From positions 1,798,001-1,862,000 of the forward strand of contig CP016490.1 in NCBI GenBank assembly GCA_002966495.1: DNA of 64,000 nucleotides. Direction: 5' to 3'. Below are positions 48,759 to 57,755 of this stretch, piece after piece. The stretch is from Halomonas sp. GFAJ-1. GTDB taxonomy: Bacteria > Pseudomonadota > Gammaproteobacteria > Pseudomonadales > Halomonadaceae. The notes under the pieces are model-generated. The model was not told the origin of the DNA, did no database searches, and was given only the letters and a program-made list of their open reading frames with translations. The position numbers were made by a program, and so were the translations under genes. Numbering within the stretch: position 1 is the first letter of the stretch; each line of letters opens with the position of its first letter.

Positions 48759-50531
48759 ATGTCTAACCTTCGTAGCCTGACGTTTGACGCCATCATTGTG
48801 GGTGGCGGTGGCTCTGGCCTGCGTGCTGCTTTAGAGCTGGCTAAGTCCGGTAAAAAGACAGCGGTTCTGTCCAAAGTGTTCCCGACGCGCTCTCACACCG
48901 TTTCTGCCCAGGGCGGTATTACCTGCGCGATTGCATCAGCTGACCCAAATGATGATTGGCGCTGGCACATGTACGACACCGTTAAAGGCGGCGACTACAT
49001 CGCTGACCAGGACGCGGCTGAGTACATGTGTTCTGAAGGCCCAAAAGCGGTATTTGAGCTTGAGCACATGGGGCTGCCGTTCTCTCGCTTCGATAACGGC
49101 CGTATTTATCAACGCCCGTTTGGTGGTCAGTCAAAGAACTTTGGTGAAGGCGGCCAGGCGGCACGTACTTGTGCGGCAGCTGACCGTACCGGTCACGCGC
49201 TACTGCACACGCTTTACCAGAACAACCTTAAGAACAACACTACGTTCTTGAACGAGTGGTACGCGGTTGATCTGGTGAAAAATGCTAACGGTGATGTGGT
49301 GGGTTGTATCGCCATGTGCATCGAGACTGGCGAAGTTGTCCACGTTAAATCGAAAGCCACCGTACTGGCGACCGGCGGTGCAGGTCGTATTTATGCCTCT
49401 ACTACTAACGCTCTGATCAATACAGGCGACGGTATCGGCATGGCGCTACGCGCTGGCTTCCCGATGCAGGATATGGAAATGTGGCAGTTCCACCCGACCG
49501 GCATTTACGGTGCGGGCACCTTGGTAACGGAAGGTTGCCGTGGTGAAGGTGGTTACTTAGTCAATAAAGATGGCGAGCGCTTCATGGAGCGTTACGCGCC
49601 GAATGCCAAAGATTTGGCAGGCCGTGACGTTGTAGCCCGCTCCATGGTGATGGAGATTTTGGAAGGCCGCGGCTGTGGCGATAAAGGCGATCACGTCTTC
49701 TTGAAGCTTGATCACTTGGGCGAAGACGTCCTAGGTAAGCGTTTGCCGGGTATCGTTGAGCTATCTAAAACCTTTGCTCACGTTGACCCTGCTAAAGATC
49801 CAATCCCGGTCGTGCCTACTTGCCACTACATGATGGGCGGCATTCCAACCAACGTTCATGGCCAGGCGATTACCCAAGACGAGAATGGCAAAGATCATAT
49901 CGTTAACGGTCTGTTTGCGTGTGGTGAAGCGGCGTGTGTGTCGGTTCACGGTGCTAACCGTCTGGGCGGTAACTCCCTGCTTGATCTGGTCGTGTTCGGT
50001 CGTGCAGCGGGTATGTTTATCGAAGGCGCTCTGAACGAAGGTATTGAGTATCTGGATGCCTCTGAGTCTGACATCGAATCAGCCATGAAACGCATCACGC
50101 GCTGGAACGAATCAGAAGGCGGTGAAAGCATCCCCGAGCTCAAAGCTGAGCTACAAGACATCATGCAGAACTCTTTCGGTGTATTCCGTGAAGAGAAAAA
50201 CATGCAAGACGGTGTCAAAAAGCTGGATGAGCTGCGCGCCCGTATTGCCAACGCGCACCTTCCAGACAAGTCCAATGCCTTTAACACCGCGCGTGTTGAA
50301 GCACTGGAGCTTGATAACTTGATGGAAGTGGCGGAAGCAACGGCGATTGCTGCCCTAGAGCGTAAAGAGAGCCGTGGTGCTCACTCGCGCTACGACTATC
50401 CTGACCGTGATGATGTCAACTGGCTGAAGCACTCGCTCTACTTCCCAGCAACGAAAGTGCTGAAGCAGCGCGACGTCAACTTTAAGCCGAAAACCGTTGA
50501 TACCTTCGAGCCTAAGGTTCGTACCTACTAA
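48759..50531 (+). CDS. sdhA: Succinate dehydrogenase flavoprotein subunit
   Basis: Catalytic FAD subunit of complex II. FAD-binding DAIIVGGGGSGLRAALE, covalent flavin attachment by His46 in SHTVSAQGG, and active-site blocks GQSKNFGEGGQAARTC, MEMWQFHPTGIYGAG and TEGCRGEGGYLVN are all present. 590 residues, the gammaproteobacterial norm. GGAGCTTGATAC precedes the ATG. Third gene of sdhCDAB, and also essential for the TCA reaction succinate to fumarate. Confidence 0.98.
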   Translation: MSNLRSLTFDAIIVGGGGSGLRAALELAKSGKKTAVLSKVFPTRSHTVSAQGGITCAIASADPNDDWRWHMYDTVKGGDYIADQDAAEYMCSEGPKAVFELEHMGLPFSRFDNGRIYQRPFGGQSKNFGEGGQAARTCAAADRTGHALLHTLYQNNLKNNTTFLNEWYAVDLVKNANGDVVGCIAMCIETGEVVHVKSKATVLATGGAGRIYASTTNALINTGDGIGMALRAGFPMQDMEMWQFHPTGIYGAGTLVTEGCRGEGGYLVNKDGERFMERYAPNAKDLAGRDVVARSMVMEILEGRGCGDKGDHVFLKLDHLGEDVLGKRLPGIVELSKTFAHVDPAKDPIPVVPTCHYMMGGIPTNVHGQAITQDENGKDHIVNGLFACGEAACVSVHGANRLGGNSLLDLVVFGRAAGMFIEGALNEGIEYLDASESDIESAMKRITRWNESEGGESIPELKAELQDIMQNSFGVFREEKNMQDGVKKLDELRARIANAHLPDKSNAFNTARVEALELDNLMEVAEATAIAALERKESRGAHSRYDYPDRDDVNWLKHSLYFPATKVLKQRDVNFKPKTVDTFEPKVRTY

Positions 50532-50558
50532 TCTCCGCATTGACGAGAGGGAGTCACC

Positions 50559-51269
50559 ATGTCCAATCTTCAGGTATCCGTATACCGTTACAATCCGGAA
50601 ACCGACTCCGCGCCTTACATGCAGGAGTTTCAGGTTGATACTAAGGGCCGCGATCTGATGGTGCTAGATGTTCTGCACCTGATGAAAGAGCAGGATAGCG
50701 GACTGGCGTTTCGTCGCAGCTGCCGTGAAGGCGTATGTGGTTCCGATGGCATGAATATGAACGGCAAAAACGGCTTGGCATGTATCACGCCGCTGTCAGA
50801 CGTTGTGAAAAACAACAAGCTGACCCTGCGTCCGCTGCCTGGCCTGCCGGTTATTCGCGATATGGTTGTCGATATGGGGCTGTTCTATAAGCAGTACGAG
50901 CGCATTCAGCCGTACCTGCAGAACGATACCCCGGCACCGGCCATTGAGCGTCTGCAATCACCGGAAGAGCGCGATAAGCTAGACGGTCTGTACGAGTGTA
51001 TTCTGTGTGCTTGCTGTTCGACGTCTTGCCCATCATTCTGGTGGAACCCGGAACGCTTTGTCGGCCCGGCGGGTTTGTTGCAGTCTTACCGCTTCCTGGC
51101 CGATACACGGGATACGGCAACACGCGAGCGCTTGACCAGTCTGGAAGACCCGTTCTCCGTTTTCCGCTGCCGCGGTATCATGAATTGCGTTGCGGTTTGT
51201 CCAAAAGGGCTGAATCCGACCCGCGCAATTGGTAAGATTCGCGAAATGTTGCTGGCAGACGCTACGTAA
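50559..51269 (+). CDS. sdhB: Succinate dehydrogenase iron-sulfur subunit
   Basis: Carries the [2Fe-2S], [4Fe-4S] and [3Fe-4S] clusters between SdhA and the quinone. Cluster 1: Cys55, Cys60 and Cys75 with Asp63 replacing a Cys (CREGVCGSDG ... GLAC), as in E. coli SdhB. Clusters 2 and 3: CILCACCSTSCP and CRGIMNCVAVCPKG. 236 residues. GAGAGGGAGTCACC precedes the ATG. Last gene of sdhCDAB, followed by a leader with hairpins before sucA. Confidence 0.98.
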   Translation: MSNLQVSVYRYNPETDSAPYMQEFQVDTKGRDLMVLDVLHLMKEQDSGLAFRRSCREGVCGSDGMNMNGKNGLACITPLSDVVKNNKLTLRPLPGLPVIRDMVVDMGLFYKQYERIQPYLQNDTPAPAIERLQSPEERDKLDGLYECILCACCSTSCPSFWWNPERFVGPAGLLQSYRFLADTRDTATRERLTSLEDPFSVFRCRGIMNCVAVCPKGLNPTRAIGKIREMLLADAT

Positions 51270-51289
51270 ATGCCTAAAGTATGAGAAAA

Positions 51290-51345
51290 AAGCGAGTGCC
51301 ACTTAAGTTCAGCTACAAAGCTACTTAAATCGTGGCGCTTCGCTT
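51290..51345 (+). terminator. Long imperfect hairpin after sdhB
   Basis: AAGCGAGTGCCAC with GTGGCGCTTCGCTT (one bulge), and inner TTAAGT / ACTTAA. T content after it is low (GTTATC). Partial terminator of sdhCDAB. Confidence 0.5.
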
Positions 51346-51406
51346 GTTATCATAGGGGCTATCATGTTGTGCGGCGACGCGTCGCACCCCATGATGAGTC
51401 AAGCTT

Positions 51407-51435
51407 AAAAGCCGGTGCTGGAAGTGCCGGCTTTT
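51407..51435 (+). terminator. Second hairpin between sdhB and sucA
   Basis: 9-bp stem AAAAGCCGG / CCGGCTTTT around an 11-nt loop. With the first hairpin it can separate sdh from suc transcription. The remaining stretch up to sucA is GC-rich (51488-51545) and holds GCCGGC repeats; no gene is seen in it. Confidence 0.6.
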
Positions 51436-51609
51436 GAGCATGAACTGATAATAAAATAGCGCGTCATGAAAAACGTACGATGAACAGGGCTTCCGGCCTC
51501 CGGTCGGCGCCGCCGGCAAATGTCCCGCCCCGCCGGCAGGGCAATAGCGATGTCGTTGCGCTAGTGCAGCGATGCCGATACCACCCCATCAGTGCAGGGT
51601 GACCGAGAG

Positions 51610-54444
51610 ATGCAACAAGGCATAATGGATTTAATGTGGCGTTCTTCTCACGTTAGTGGCGGCAATGTCCACTACGTGGAAGCGCTTTATGAGCAGTACC
51701 TCGCCGATCCCGATTCTGTCCCTGACGAGTGGCGCAGCTATTTTGACCAGCTGCCGCGTTCTGAGGGCAGTGCCTCCCACGATGTTCCACTAAGTCCGAT
51801 TCGTGATCAGTTCTACCAGCTAGGCCGGGAAAGCCGTCCTGGGCAGGTGGTCGCCACTGTTGATAGTGGTGAAAACAAAAAGCAGGTGAAAGTCCTGCAG
51901 CTGATTAACGCCTATCGCTTCCGTGGTCATCAGAAGGCTAATATCGACCCGCTAGGGCTGCGTAATCCCACCCCCATTCCCGACCTCGACTTGTCGTTCC
52001 ATCAGCTCTCAAAAGCTGATCTAGACACCGAGTTCCAGACCGGTTCGTTTTTCTTAGGTATCGATAAAGCGCCGCTGCGTGTAATCGTCGATGCGCTGGA
52101 GCAGACGTATTGCCGCTCCATCGGCTGCGAGATCATGCACATCGTTGATACCGAAGAGAAACGCTGGCTGCAGCGGCGTTTTGAGTCGGTTCGCAGTGCC
52201 CCCAAATTTAGCGATGACGTGCGCAAGCATATACTTGAGCGCTTAACCGCTGCTGAAGGTTTGGAAAATTACCTGGCGTCTAAATACCCAGGCACCAAAC
52301 GTTTTGGTTTGGAAGGCGGCGAATCATTTGTTCCGATGATGGACGAACTCATCCAGCGTGCCGGTGGTTATGGCACTAAAGAAGTCGTTATCGGTATGGC
52401 TCACCGCGGTCGCCTCAACCTGTTGGTCAATATTCTGGGTAAAAACCCAACTGACTTGATCGACGAGTTCGATGGCAAAAAAGTGATTGAGCGTGGTTCT
52501 GGCGACGTTAAATACCACCAGGGCTTTAGTTCTAACGTCATGTCCCCTGGTGGTGAAGTCCACTTGGCCATGTCTTTCAACCCGTCGCACCTGGAAATTG
52601 TGGCGCCGGTAGTTGAAGGCTCGGTGCGTGCACGTCAAGACCGCCGCAATGACGAAGAGGGCAGCAAAGTACTGCCAATCAACGTTCATGGTGATGCTGC
52701 CTTTGCTGGACAGGGCGTGGTTATGGAGACATTCCAGATGTCTCAAACCCGCGCTTACAAAACCGGCGGCACGGTTCATATCGTGATTAACAACCAGGTG
52801 GGTTTCACAACATCGAACCCGCTGGATTCACGTTCTACTGAATACTGTACCGATATCGCCAAAATGGTTCAGGCGCCGATTTTCCACGTTAACGGCGATG
52901 ACCCCGATGCTGTCATTCACGCGACCCAAGTGGCGCTGGATTACCGCCAGCAGTTCAAGAAAGACGTGGTGATCGACCTGGTGTGCTATCGCCGTCGCGG
53001 CCATAATGAAGCCGACGAGCCGTCAGGCACCCAGCCGATGATGTACGCCAAAATCAAAGACCACGCCTCCTCGCGTACTTTGTATGCCAAGCGGTTGGTC
53101 GAGCAGGGCGTTATTTCTGAAGAAGACGCTAAAGCGATGGTCGAAACCTATCGCGATGACTTAGTGGCAGGTAATCACGTTGCCAATGCGCTGGTTCAAG
53201 AGCCTAACACCACGCTATTCGTGGATTGGGCACCGTACCTGGGGCATGAGTGGAGCGGCGACGCAGACACTACCTTTGATATGAAGCGTCTGCAGCAGCT
53301 CGCGGCAAAAATGTGCGAGATTCCTGACGGGGTCGATGTACAGCGCCAAGTGGCTAAGATTTACGAAGATCGCCGTAAGATGCAGGCGGGTGGCATGGGG
53401 CTTAACTGGGGCTTCGCTGAAACCCTTGCTTACGCCACGTTGCTTGATCAAGGCCACCCGATTCGTATCACGGGTCAGGACGTTGGTCGCGGTACCTTCT
53501 CGCATCGTCATGCGGTGGTACATAACCAGAAAGATGGTTCTACCTACGTACCGCTGCAAAACATGGCCGACAGTCAGCCGCGTTTTACTATCCACGACTC
53601 CTTCCTTTCCGAAGAAGCCGTGCTAGCGTTTGAATACGGTTACGCTACTACCGCACCGAATCATCTAGTCATTTGGGAAGCCCAGTTTGGTGACTTCTTC
53701 AACGGTGCCCAGGTAGTGGTCGACCAGTTCATCTCCTCGGGTGAAACCAAGTGGGGTCGCCTGTGTGGTTTAACCATGCTGCTGCCGCATGGCTACGAAG
53801 GCCAAGGGCCAGAGCACTCCTCTGCGCGTCTGGAGCGCTTCTTGCAACTGTGTGCTGAGCACAATATGCAGGTATGTGTGCCTACCACACCGGCGCAGAT
53901 TTACCACCTGCTGCGTCGCCAGGTAATTCGCCCACTGCGTAAACCGCTGATCGTAATGTCGCCTAAGTCGCTCTTACGCCATAAAGACGCTGTGTCCAGC
54001 CTTGAAGACCTTGCCCATGGCAAGTTCAACATGGTATTGCCGGATCAGGCAGAGCTTGCGGCTGAGCAGGTCACTCGCGTGATCATGTGCGCCGGTAAGG
54101 TGTACTACGATTTAGCTAACTGGCGTGCTGAAAACGAGCGTAACGATACGGCGATTATTCGTCTTGAGCAGCTCTATCCCTTCCCGAAAGAAGAGCTTCT
54201 GGATGTGCTCCAGGCGTATGCCAATGTGGAAGACATTGTGTGGTGTCAGGAAGAGCCGTTGAACCAAGGCGCCTGGTACTCCAGTCAGCACCACATGCGT
54301 GCCGTAGCCGATATACTTAAAGATGGCTTTGGACGTGAGTTGAAATTTGCAGGACGTCCTGCCTCGGCTGCTCCGGCAGCAGGCTATATGTCCGTCCACA
54401 CTGAACAGCAGCGCCAGCTGGTGGAAGACGCTTTTAACCTATAA
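51610..54444 (+). CDS. sucA: 2-oxoglutarate dehydrogenase E1 (decarboxylase)
   Basis: Thiamine-diphosphate E1 of the 2-oxoglutarate dehydrogenase complex. I start at ATG 51610 (QQGIMDLMWRSSHVSGGN); a GTG 18 bases earlier is also in frame. Features: N-terminal E2-docking block, EQYLADPDSVPDEWRSYFD, active-site IGMAHRGRLNLLVNILGK, the ThDP motif GDAAFAGQGVVMETFQMSQ..NNQVGFTTSN, and the C-terminal TFSHRHAVVHNQ and EAQFGDFFNGAQVV..QGPEHSSARLERFL. About 944 residues, similar to the family (933 in E. coli). Followed by sucB after 38 bp. Confidence 0.97.
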   Translation: MQQGIMDLMWRSSHVSGGNVHYVEALYEQYLADPDSVPDEWRSYFDQLPRSEGSASHDVPLSPIRDQFYQLGRESRPGQVVATVDSGENKKQVKVLQLINAYRFRGHQKANIDPLGLRNPTPIPDLDLSFHQLSKADLDTEFQTGSFFLGIDKAPLRVIVDALEQTYCRSIGCEIMHIVDTEEKRWLQRRFESVRSAPKFSDDVRKHILERLTAAEGLENYLASKYPGTKRFGLEGGESFVPMMDELIQRAGGYGTKEVVIGMAHRGRLNLLVNILGKNPTDLIDEFDGKKVIERGSGDVKYHQGFSSNVMSPGGEVHLAMSFNPSHLEIVAPVVEGSVRARQDRRNDEEGSKVLPINVHGDAAFAGQGVVMETFQMSQTRAYKTGGTVHIVINNQVGFTTSNPLDSRSTEYCTDIAKMVQAPIFHVNGDDPDAVIHATQVALDYRQQFKKDVVIDLVCYRRRGHNEADEPSGTQPMMYAKIKDHASSRTLYAKRLVEQGVISEEDAKAMVETYRDDLVAGNHVANALVQEPNTTLFVDWAPYLGHEWSGDADTTFDMKRLQQLAAKMCEIPDGVDVQRQVAKIYEDRRKMQAGGMGLNWGFAETLAYATLLDQGHPIRITGQDVGRGTFSHRHAVVHNQKDGSTYVPLQNMADSQPRFTIHDSFLSEEAVLAFEYGYATTAPNHLVIWEAQFGDFFNGAQVVVDQFISSGETKWGRLCGLTMLLPHGYEGQGPEHSSARLERFLQLCAEHNMQVCVPTTPAQIYHLLRRQVIRPLRKPLIVMSPKSLLRHKDAVSSLEDLAHGKFNMVLPDQAELAAEQVTRVIMCAGKVYYDLANWRAENERNDTAIIRLEQLYPFPKEELLDVLQAYANVEDIVWCQEEPLNQGAWYSSQHHMRAVADILKDGFGRELKFAGRPASAAPAAGYMSVHTEQQRQLVEDAFNL

Positions 54445-54482
54445 GCGCCCATCAGATTTAGAGAACATATAAGGGAAACGAC

Positions 54483-56054
54483 ATGGCTATTGATATCAAA
54501 GCGCCAACCTTTCCGGAATCCGTTGCCGAGGGCACTGTTGCTGCGTGGCATAAAAAGCCGGGTGACAGCGTCGAACGTGACGAACTGATTGTTGAAATCG
54601 AAACCGATAAAGTGGTGCTCGAAGTCGTCGCACCGGAAGCGGGTACCTTGACCGACGTAATGGCTGAAGAGGGCGAAACCGTCGAGTCTGAGCAGGTATT
54701 GGGCAAAATTGGCGAAGCCAGTGCATCAAGCAGCAAAGAAGACAAATCTTCTGGCGACAGTGCGAAAACGTCAGAAGAGAAGTCCGAAGAAAAAACCGCT
54801 GAAAAGAAAGCCAACGGTGGCAACGGCGGTGGTAAAAAGCATGATGTAAAAGCACCGAGCTTCCCTGAATCTATTCAGGAAGGCACCGTGGCGACTTGGC
54901 ACAAGAAGGTAGGCGAAGCGGTTAAGCGCGATGAAGTGCTAGCCGATATCGAAACCGATAAAGTTGTGCTTGAAGTGGTTGCCCCCGCTGATGGCGCCTT
55001 GGCTGAAATTAAAGCCGAAGAGGGCAGCCAAGTTGAATCTGAAGCGGTTCTGGCTATCTTTGCTGAAGGCGCAGGAGGAGAGGCAAGCACTGCTGCCGAT
55101 AAGACTCCTGAGGCATCAGCGGATGATGGTGCGGGTGATGAGAAAGTGGGTGATAAAATTCTCGCCCCGGCGGCACGTAAAATGGTTGCCGAGCATGATT
55201 TAGACGTTGCCAAGATCGAAGGTACCGGCAAAGGTGGCCGTATCTTGAAAGAAGACGTGCAAAAAGCAGTTAACGATGGCACTGCTAAGAAGGCGGCGAA
55301 GTCTGCTGCGCCGGCAAAAGCCGCTACGGCCACAGCCTCGGTAACGGAAGGCGAGCGTGTCGAAAAACGCGTGCCCATGAGCCGTTTGCGTCAAACCATT
55401 GCCAAGCGCTTGGTTCAGGCCCAGCAAACCGCTGCCATGCTGACCACGTATAATGAAGTGGACATGACCGAAATCATGGCCTTGCGTGCTCAGTACAAAG
55501 ATACGTTCTTAAAAGCTCACGATATTAAGCTGGGCTTCATGGGCTTCTTTGTTAAAGCCGCTTCTGAAGCGCTCAAGCGCTTCCCGGATGTCAACGCCTC
55601 TATCGACGGTACCGACATTGTATACCACGGCTATCAAGATATCGGCGTTGCTGTATCTACTGATCGCGGTTTGGTGGTTCCGGTACTACGTGATACTGAC
55701 AGCATGAAAATTGCCGATGTCGAGCGGACCATCATGGACTTCGGTAAGCGTGGTCGTGACGGCAAGCTGGGCATGGACGACATGATCGGCGGCACCTTTA
55801 CTATCACTAACGGTGGTACCTTCGGCTCGCTGATGTCGACGCCGATCATCAACCCGCCACAAACCGCAATTCTGGGCATGCATAAGATTCAGGATCGCCC
55901 GATGGCGGTAAACGGTAAGGTCGAGATTCGCCCAATGATGTACCTGGCGCTCTCGTACGACCACCGTATGATTGATGGTAAAGACGCAGTGCGTTTCCTG
56001 GTAACTATCAAAGAGTTACTTGAAGATCCTGCACGCCTGTTGCTGGACGTTTAA
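54483..56054 (+). CDS. sucB: Dihydrolipoyl succinyltransferase E2 with two lipoyl domains
   Basis: Core E2 of the 2-oxoglutarate dehydrogenase complex. Two complete lipoyl domains are visible: residues ~1-75 with ETDKVVLEV and a second at ~120-195 again with ETDKVVLEV, each bearing the lipoyl lysine. They are joined by Glu/Lys/Ser/Gly-rich linkers. The E1/E3-binding segment (LAPAARKMVAEHDLDVAKIEGTGKGGRILKEDV) and the catalytic domain with ALSYDHRMIDGKDAV (His-x-x-x-Asp) follow. E. coli SucB has one lipoyl domain and ~405 residues; here 523. Starts 38 bp after sucA; AAGGGAAACGAC precedes ATG. Confidence 0.97.
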   Translation: MAIDIKAPTFPESVAEGTVAAWHKKPGDSVERDELIVEIETDKVVLEVVAPEAGTLTDVMAEEGETVESEQVLGKIGEASASSSKEDKSSGDSAKTSEEKSEEKTAEKKANGGNGGGKKHDVKAPSFPESIQEGTVATWHKKVGEAVKRDEVLADIETDKVVLEVVAPADGALAEIKAEEGSQVESEAVLAIFAEGAGGEASTAADKTPEASADDGAGDEKVGDKILAPAARKMVAEHDLDVAKIEGTGKGGRILKEDVQKAVNDGTAKKAAKSAAPAKAATATASVTEGERVEKRVPMSRLRQTIAKRLVQAQQTAAMLTTYNEVDMTEIMALRAQYKDTFLKAHDIKLGFMGFFVKAASEALKRFPDVNASIDGTDIVYHGYQDIGVAVSTDRGLVVPVLRDTDSMKIADVERTIMDFGKRGRDGKLGMDDMIGGTFTITNGGTFGSLMSTPIINPPQTAILGMHKIQDRPMAVNGKVEIRPMMYLALSYDHRMIDGKDAVRFLVTIKELLEDPARLLLDV

Positions 56055-56165
56055 CAAAGCGCGTCAATGTGCTCTGTTTTTAACTAACGTTCTTATGCAA
56101 TCGCACACTGCCTCTAGCCCGGTTTAAACCAATCGGGCAGAGGCAACCATGCTAAAGGAGCCAAC

Positions 56166-57605
56166 ATGGCTGACAAGTTTGACGTGATCGTTATTGGTGC
56201 AGGCCCTGGTGGTTATGTTGCCGCTATTCGCGCTGCGCAACTGGGCCTCAAAACCGCCTGCGTTGAGAAATGGATCGGTAAAGAAGGCAATGTCGTCCAC
56301 GGCGGTACTTGCTTGAATGTAGGCTGTATCCCGTCTAAAGCATTGCTTGAAGCCTCACACAAGTTCGTCGAAGCCAAGCACGACTTCGACGATATGGGTA
56401 TCCAGGCAGGCGACGTCACCATGGACGTCGAAAAGATGATGGCTCGCAAGGACAAGATCGTTAAGAACTTGACCGGCGGCATCTCTGGTTTGTTTAAGGC
56501 TAACGGCGTTACCGCTATTGAAGGTACCGGTAAAGTGGTTTCCGGTAAGCAAGTCGAAGTAACAGGCTTAGATGGCAACGCTACTACCTATGACGCCGAT
56601 AATATCGTCATTGCAGCAGGCTCTGTGCCGGTTGAAATTCCGCCGACGCCGCTAACCGAAGGCCTAATTGTTGACTCCACCGGCGCGCTGGAATTCCAAG
56701 AAACGCCGAAGCGTCTTGGCGTTATCGGCGCTGGCGTTATTGGCCTGGAGCTTGGCAGCGTTTGGAACCGTTTAGGTTCTGAAGTGACCGTTCTGGAAGC
56801 GATGGACGCCTTCCTGCCGATGGTTGATACGGCGATCGCCAAAGAGACCCAAAAACTGCTTAAAAAGCAGGGCATGGACATTAAACTGGGCGCCCGTGTG
56901 ACCGGTTCGGAAGTTAATGGTGAAGAAGTTATCGTCAAATACACCGACGGCAACGGCGAACAGGAAATGACGTTCGACAAGCTGATCGTTTGCGTTGGCC
57001 GCCGCCCATACACCAAAGGCGTGATTGCTGACGGTGTTAGCGTCGAGCTTGACGAGCGCGGCTTCATCTTCGTTGACGACCAGTGCCGCACGAATGTGCC
57101 CGGCGTTTACGCCATTGGTGACTGTGTGCGTGGTCCCATGCTGGCACACAAGGCATCTGAAGAAGGCATTATGGTCGCCGACATCATCGCAGGCCACAAA
57201 GCCGAGATGAACTACGACACGATCCCGAATGTGATTTACACCTTCCCGGAAGTGGCGTGGGTGGGTATGACTGAGCAAGATGCCAAAGCCAAAGGCATCG
57301 AAGTAAAAACGGGCAGCTTCCCCTTTGCGGCAAGCGGTCGTGCAATGGCTAACAATGCCACCGAAGGCAGCGCCAAGATCATCGCTGATGCGGAAACTGA
57401 CCGTATCCTTGGCATGCACATCGTTGGCCAGCACGCGGGTGAAATGATTGCCCAAGGCGTGATTGCCATGGAATTTGGCTCTAGTGCTGAAGACCTGGCC
57501 TTAACCTGCTATGCGCACCCGACTATGTCGGAAGCGGTGCACGAAGCAGCGCTTGCGGTAGAAGGCCATGCGATTCATATGGCTAACCGCAAGAAGCGTA
57601 AATAA
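56166..57605 (+). CDS. lpd: Dihydrolipoamide dehydrogenase E3
   Basis: FAD/NAD oxidoreductase that reoxidises lipoyl groups for this complex (and probably others). FAD motif VIVIGAGPGGYVAAIRAAQLG, redox pair Cys49 and Cys54 (GGTCLNVGCIPSK), NAD motif GVIGAGVIGLELGSVW, and the catalytic His-Glu in the C-terminal AHPTMSEAVHEAAL. 479 residues. CTAAAGGAGCCAAC precedes the ATG. Placed between sucB and sucC, as in Pseudomonas and relatives (lpdG type), unlike E. coli. Confidence 0.98.
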   Translation: MADKFDVIVIGAGPGGYVAAIRAAQLGLKTACVEKWIGKEGNVVHGGTCLNVGCIPSKALLEASHKFVEAKHDFDDMGIQAGDVTMDVEKMMARKDKIVKNLTGGISGLFKANGVTAIEGTGKVVSGKQVEVTGLDGNATTYDADNIVIAAGSVPVEIPPTPLTEGLIVDSTGALEFQETPKRLGVIGAGVIGLELGSVWNRLGSEVTVLEAMDAFLPMVDTAIAKETQKLLKKQGMDIKLGARVTGSEVNGEEVIVKYTDGNGEQEMTFDKLIVCVGRRPYTKGVIADGVSVELDERGFIFVDDQCRTNVPGVYAIGDCVRGPMLAHKASEEGIMVADIIAGHKAEMNYDTIPNVIYTFPEVAWVGMTEQDAKAKGIEVKTGSFPFAASGRAMANNATEGSAKIIADAETDRILGMHIVGQHAGEMIAQGVIAMEFGSSAEDLALTCYAHPTMSEAVHEAALAVEGHAIHMANRKKRK

Positions 57606-57624
57606 TCCAGTAAGTAATAACGAA

Positions 57625-57652
57625 GCGCCACCTACTAGGTGGCGCCACACTT
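57625..57652 (+). terminator. Hairpin between lpd and sucC
   Basis: Perfect 8-bp stem GCGCCACC / GGTGGCGC around TACTA, followed by CACACTTTTGG. T-run is offset, so an attenuator rather than a full terminator is likely. Confidence 0.45.
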
Positions 57653-57755
57653 TTGGCCTTGTAATGAAACACAAGGATCAAAAGAACGGGGATGACCAGT
57701 TCTTTCAAAGCAACTAGTCATCGTTCGAGTCACATGCAACCAATGGCATGAATCG

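Noticed and set aside
56772..57455. 227-codon minus-strand ORF inside lpd
   Set aside because: Shadow of lpd; the plus-strand protein has all E3 motifs.
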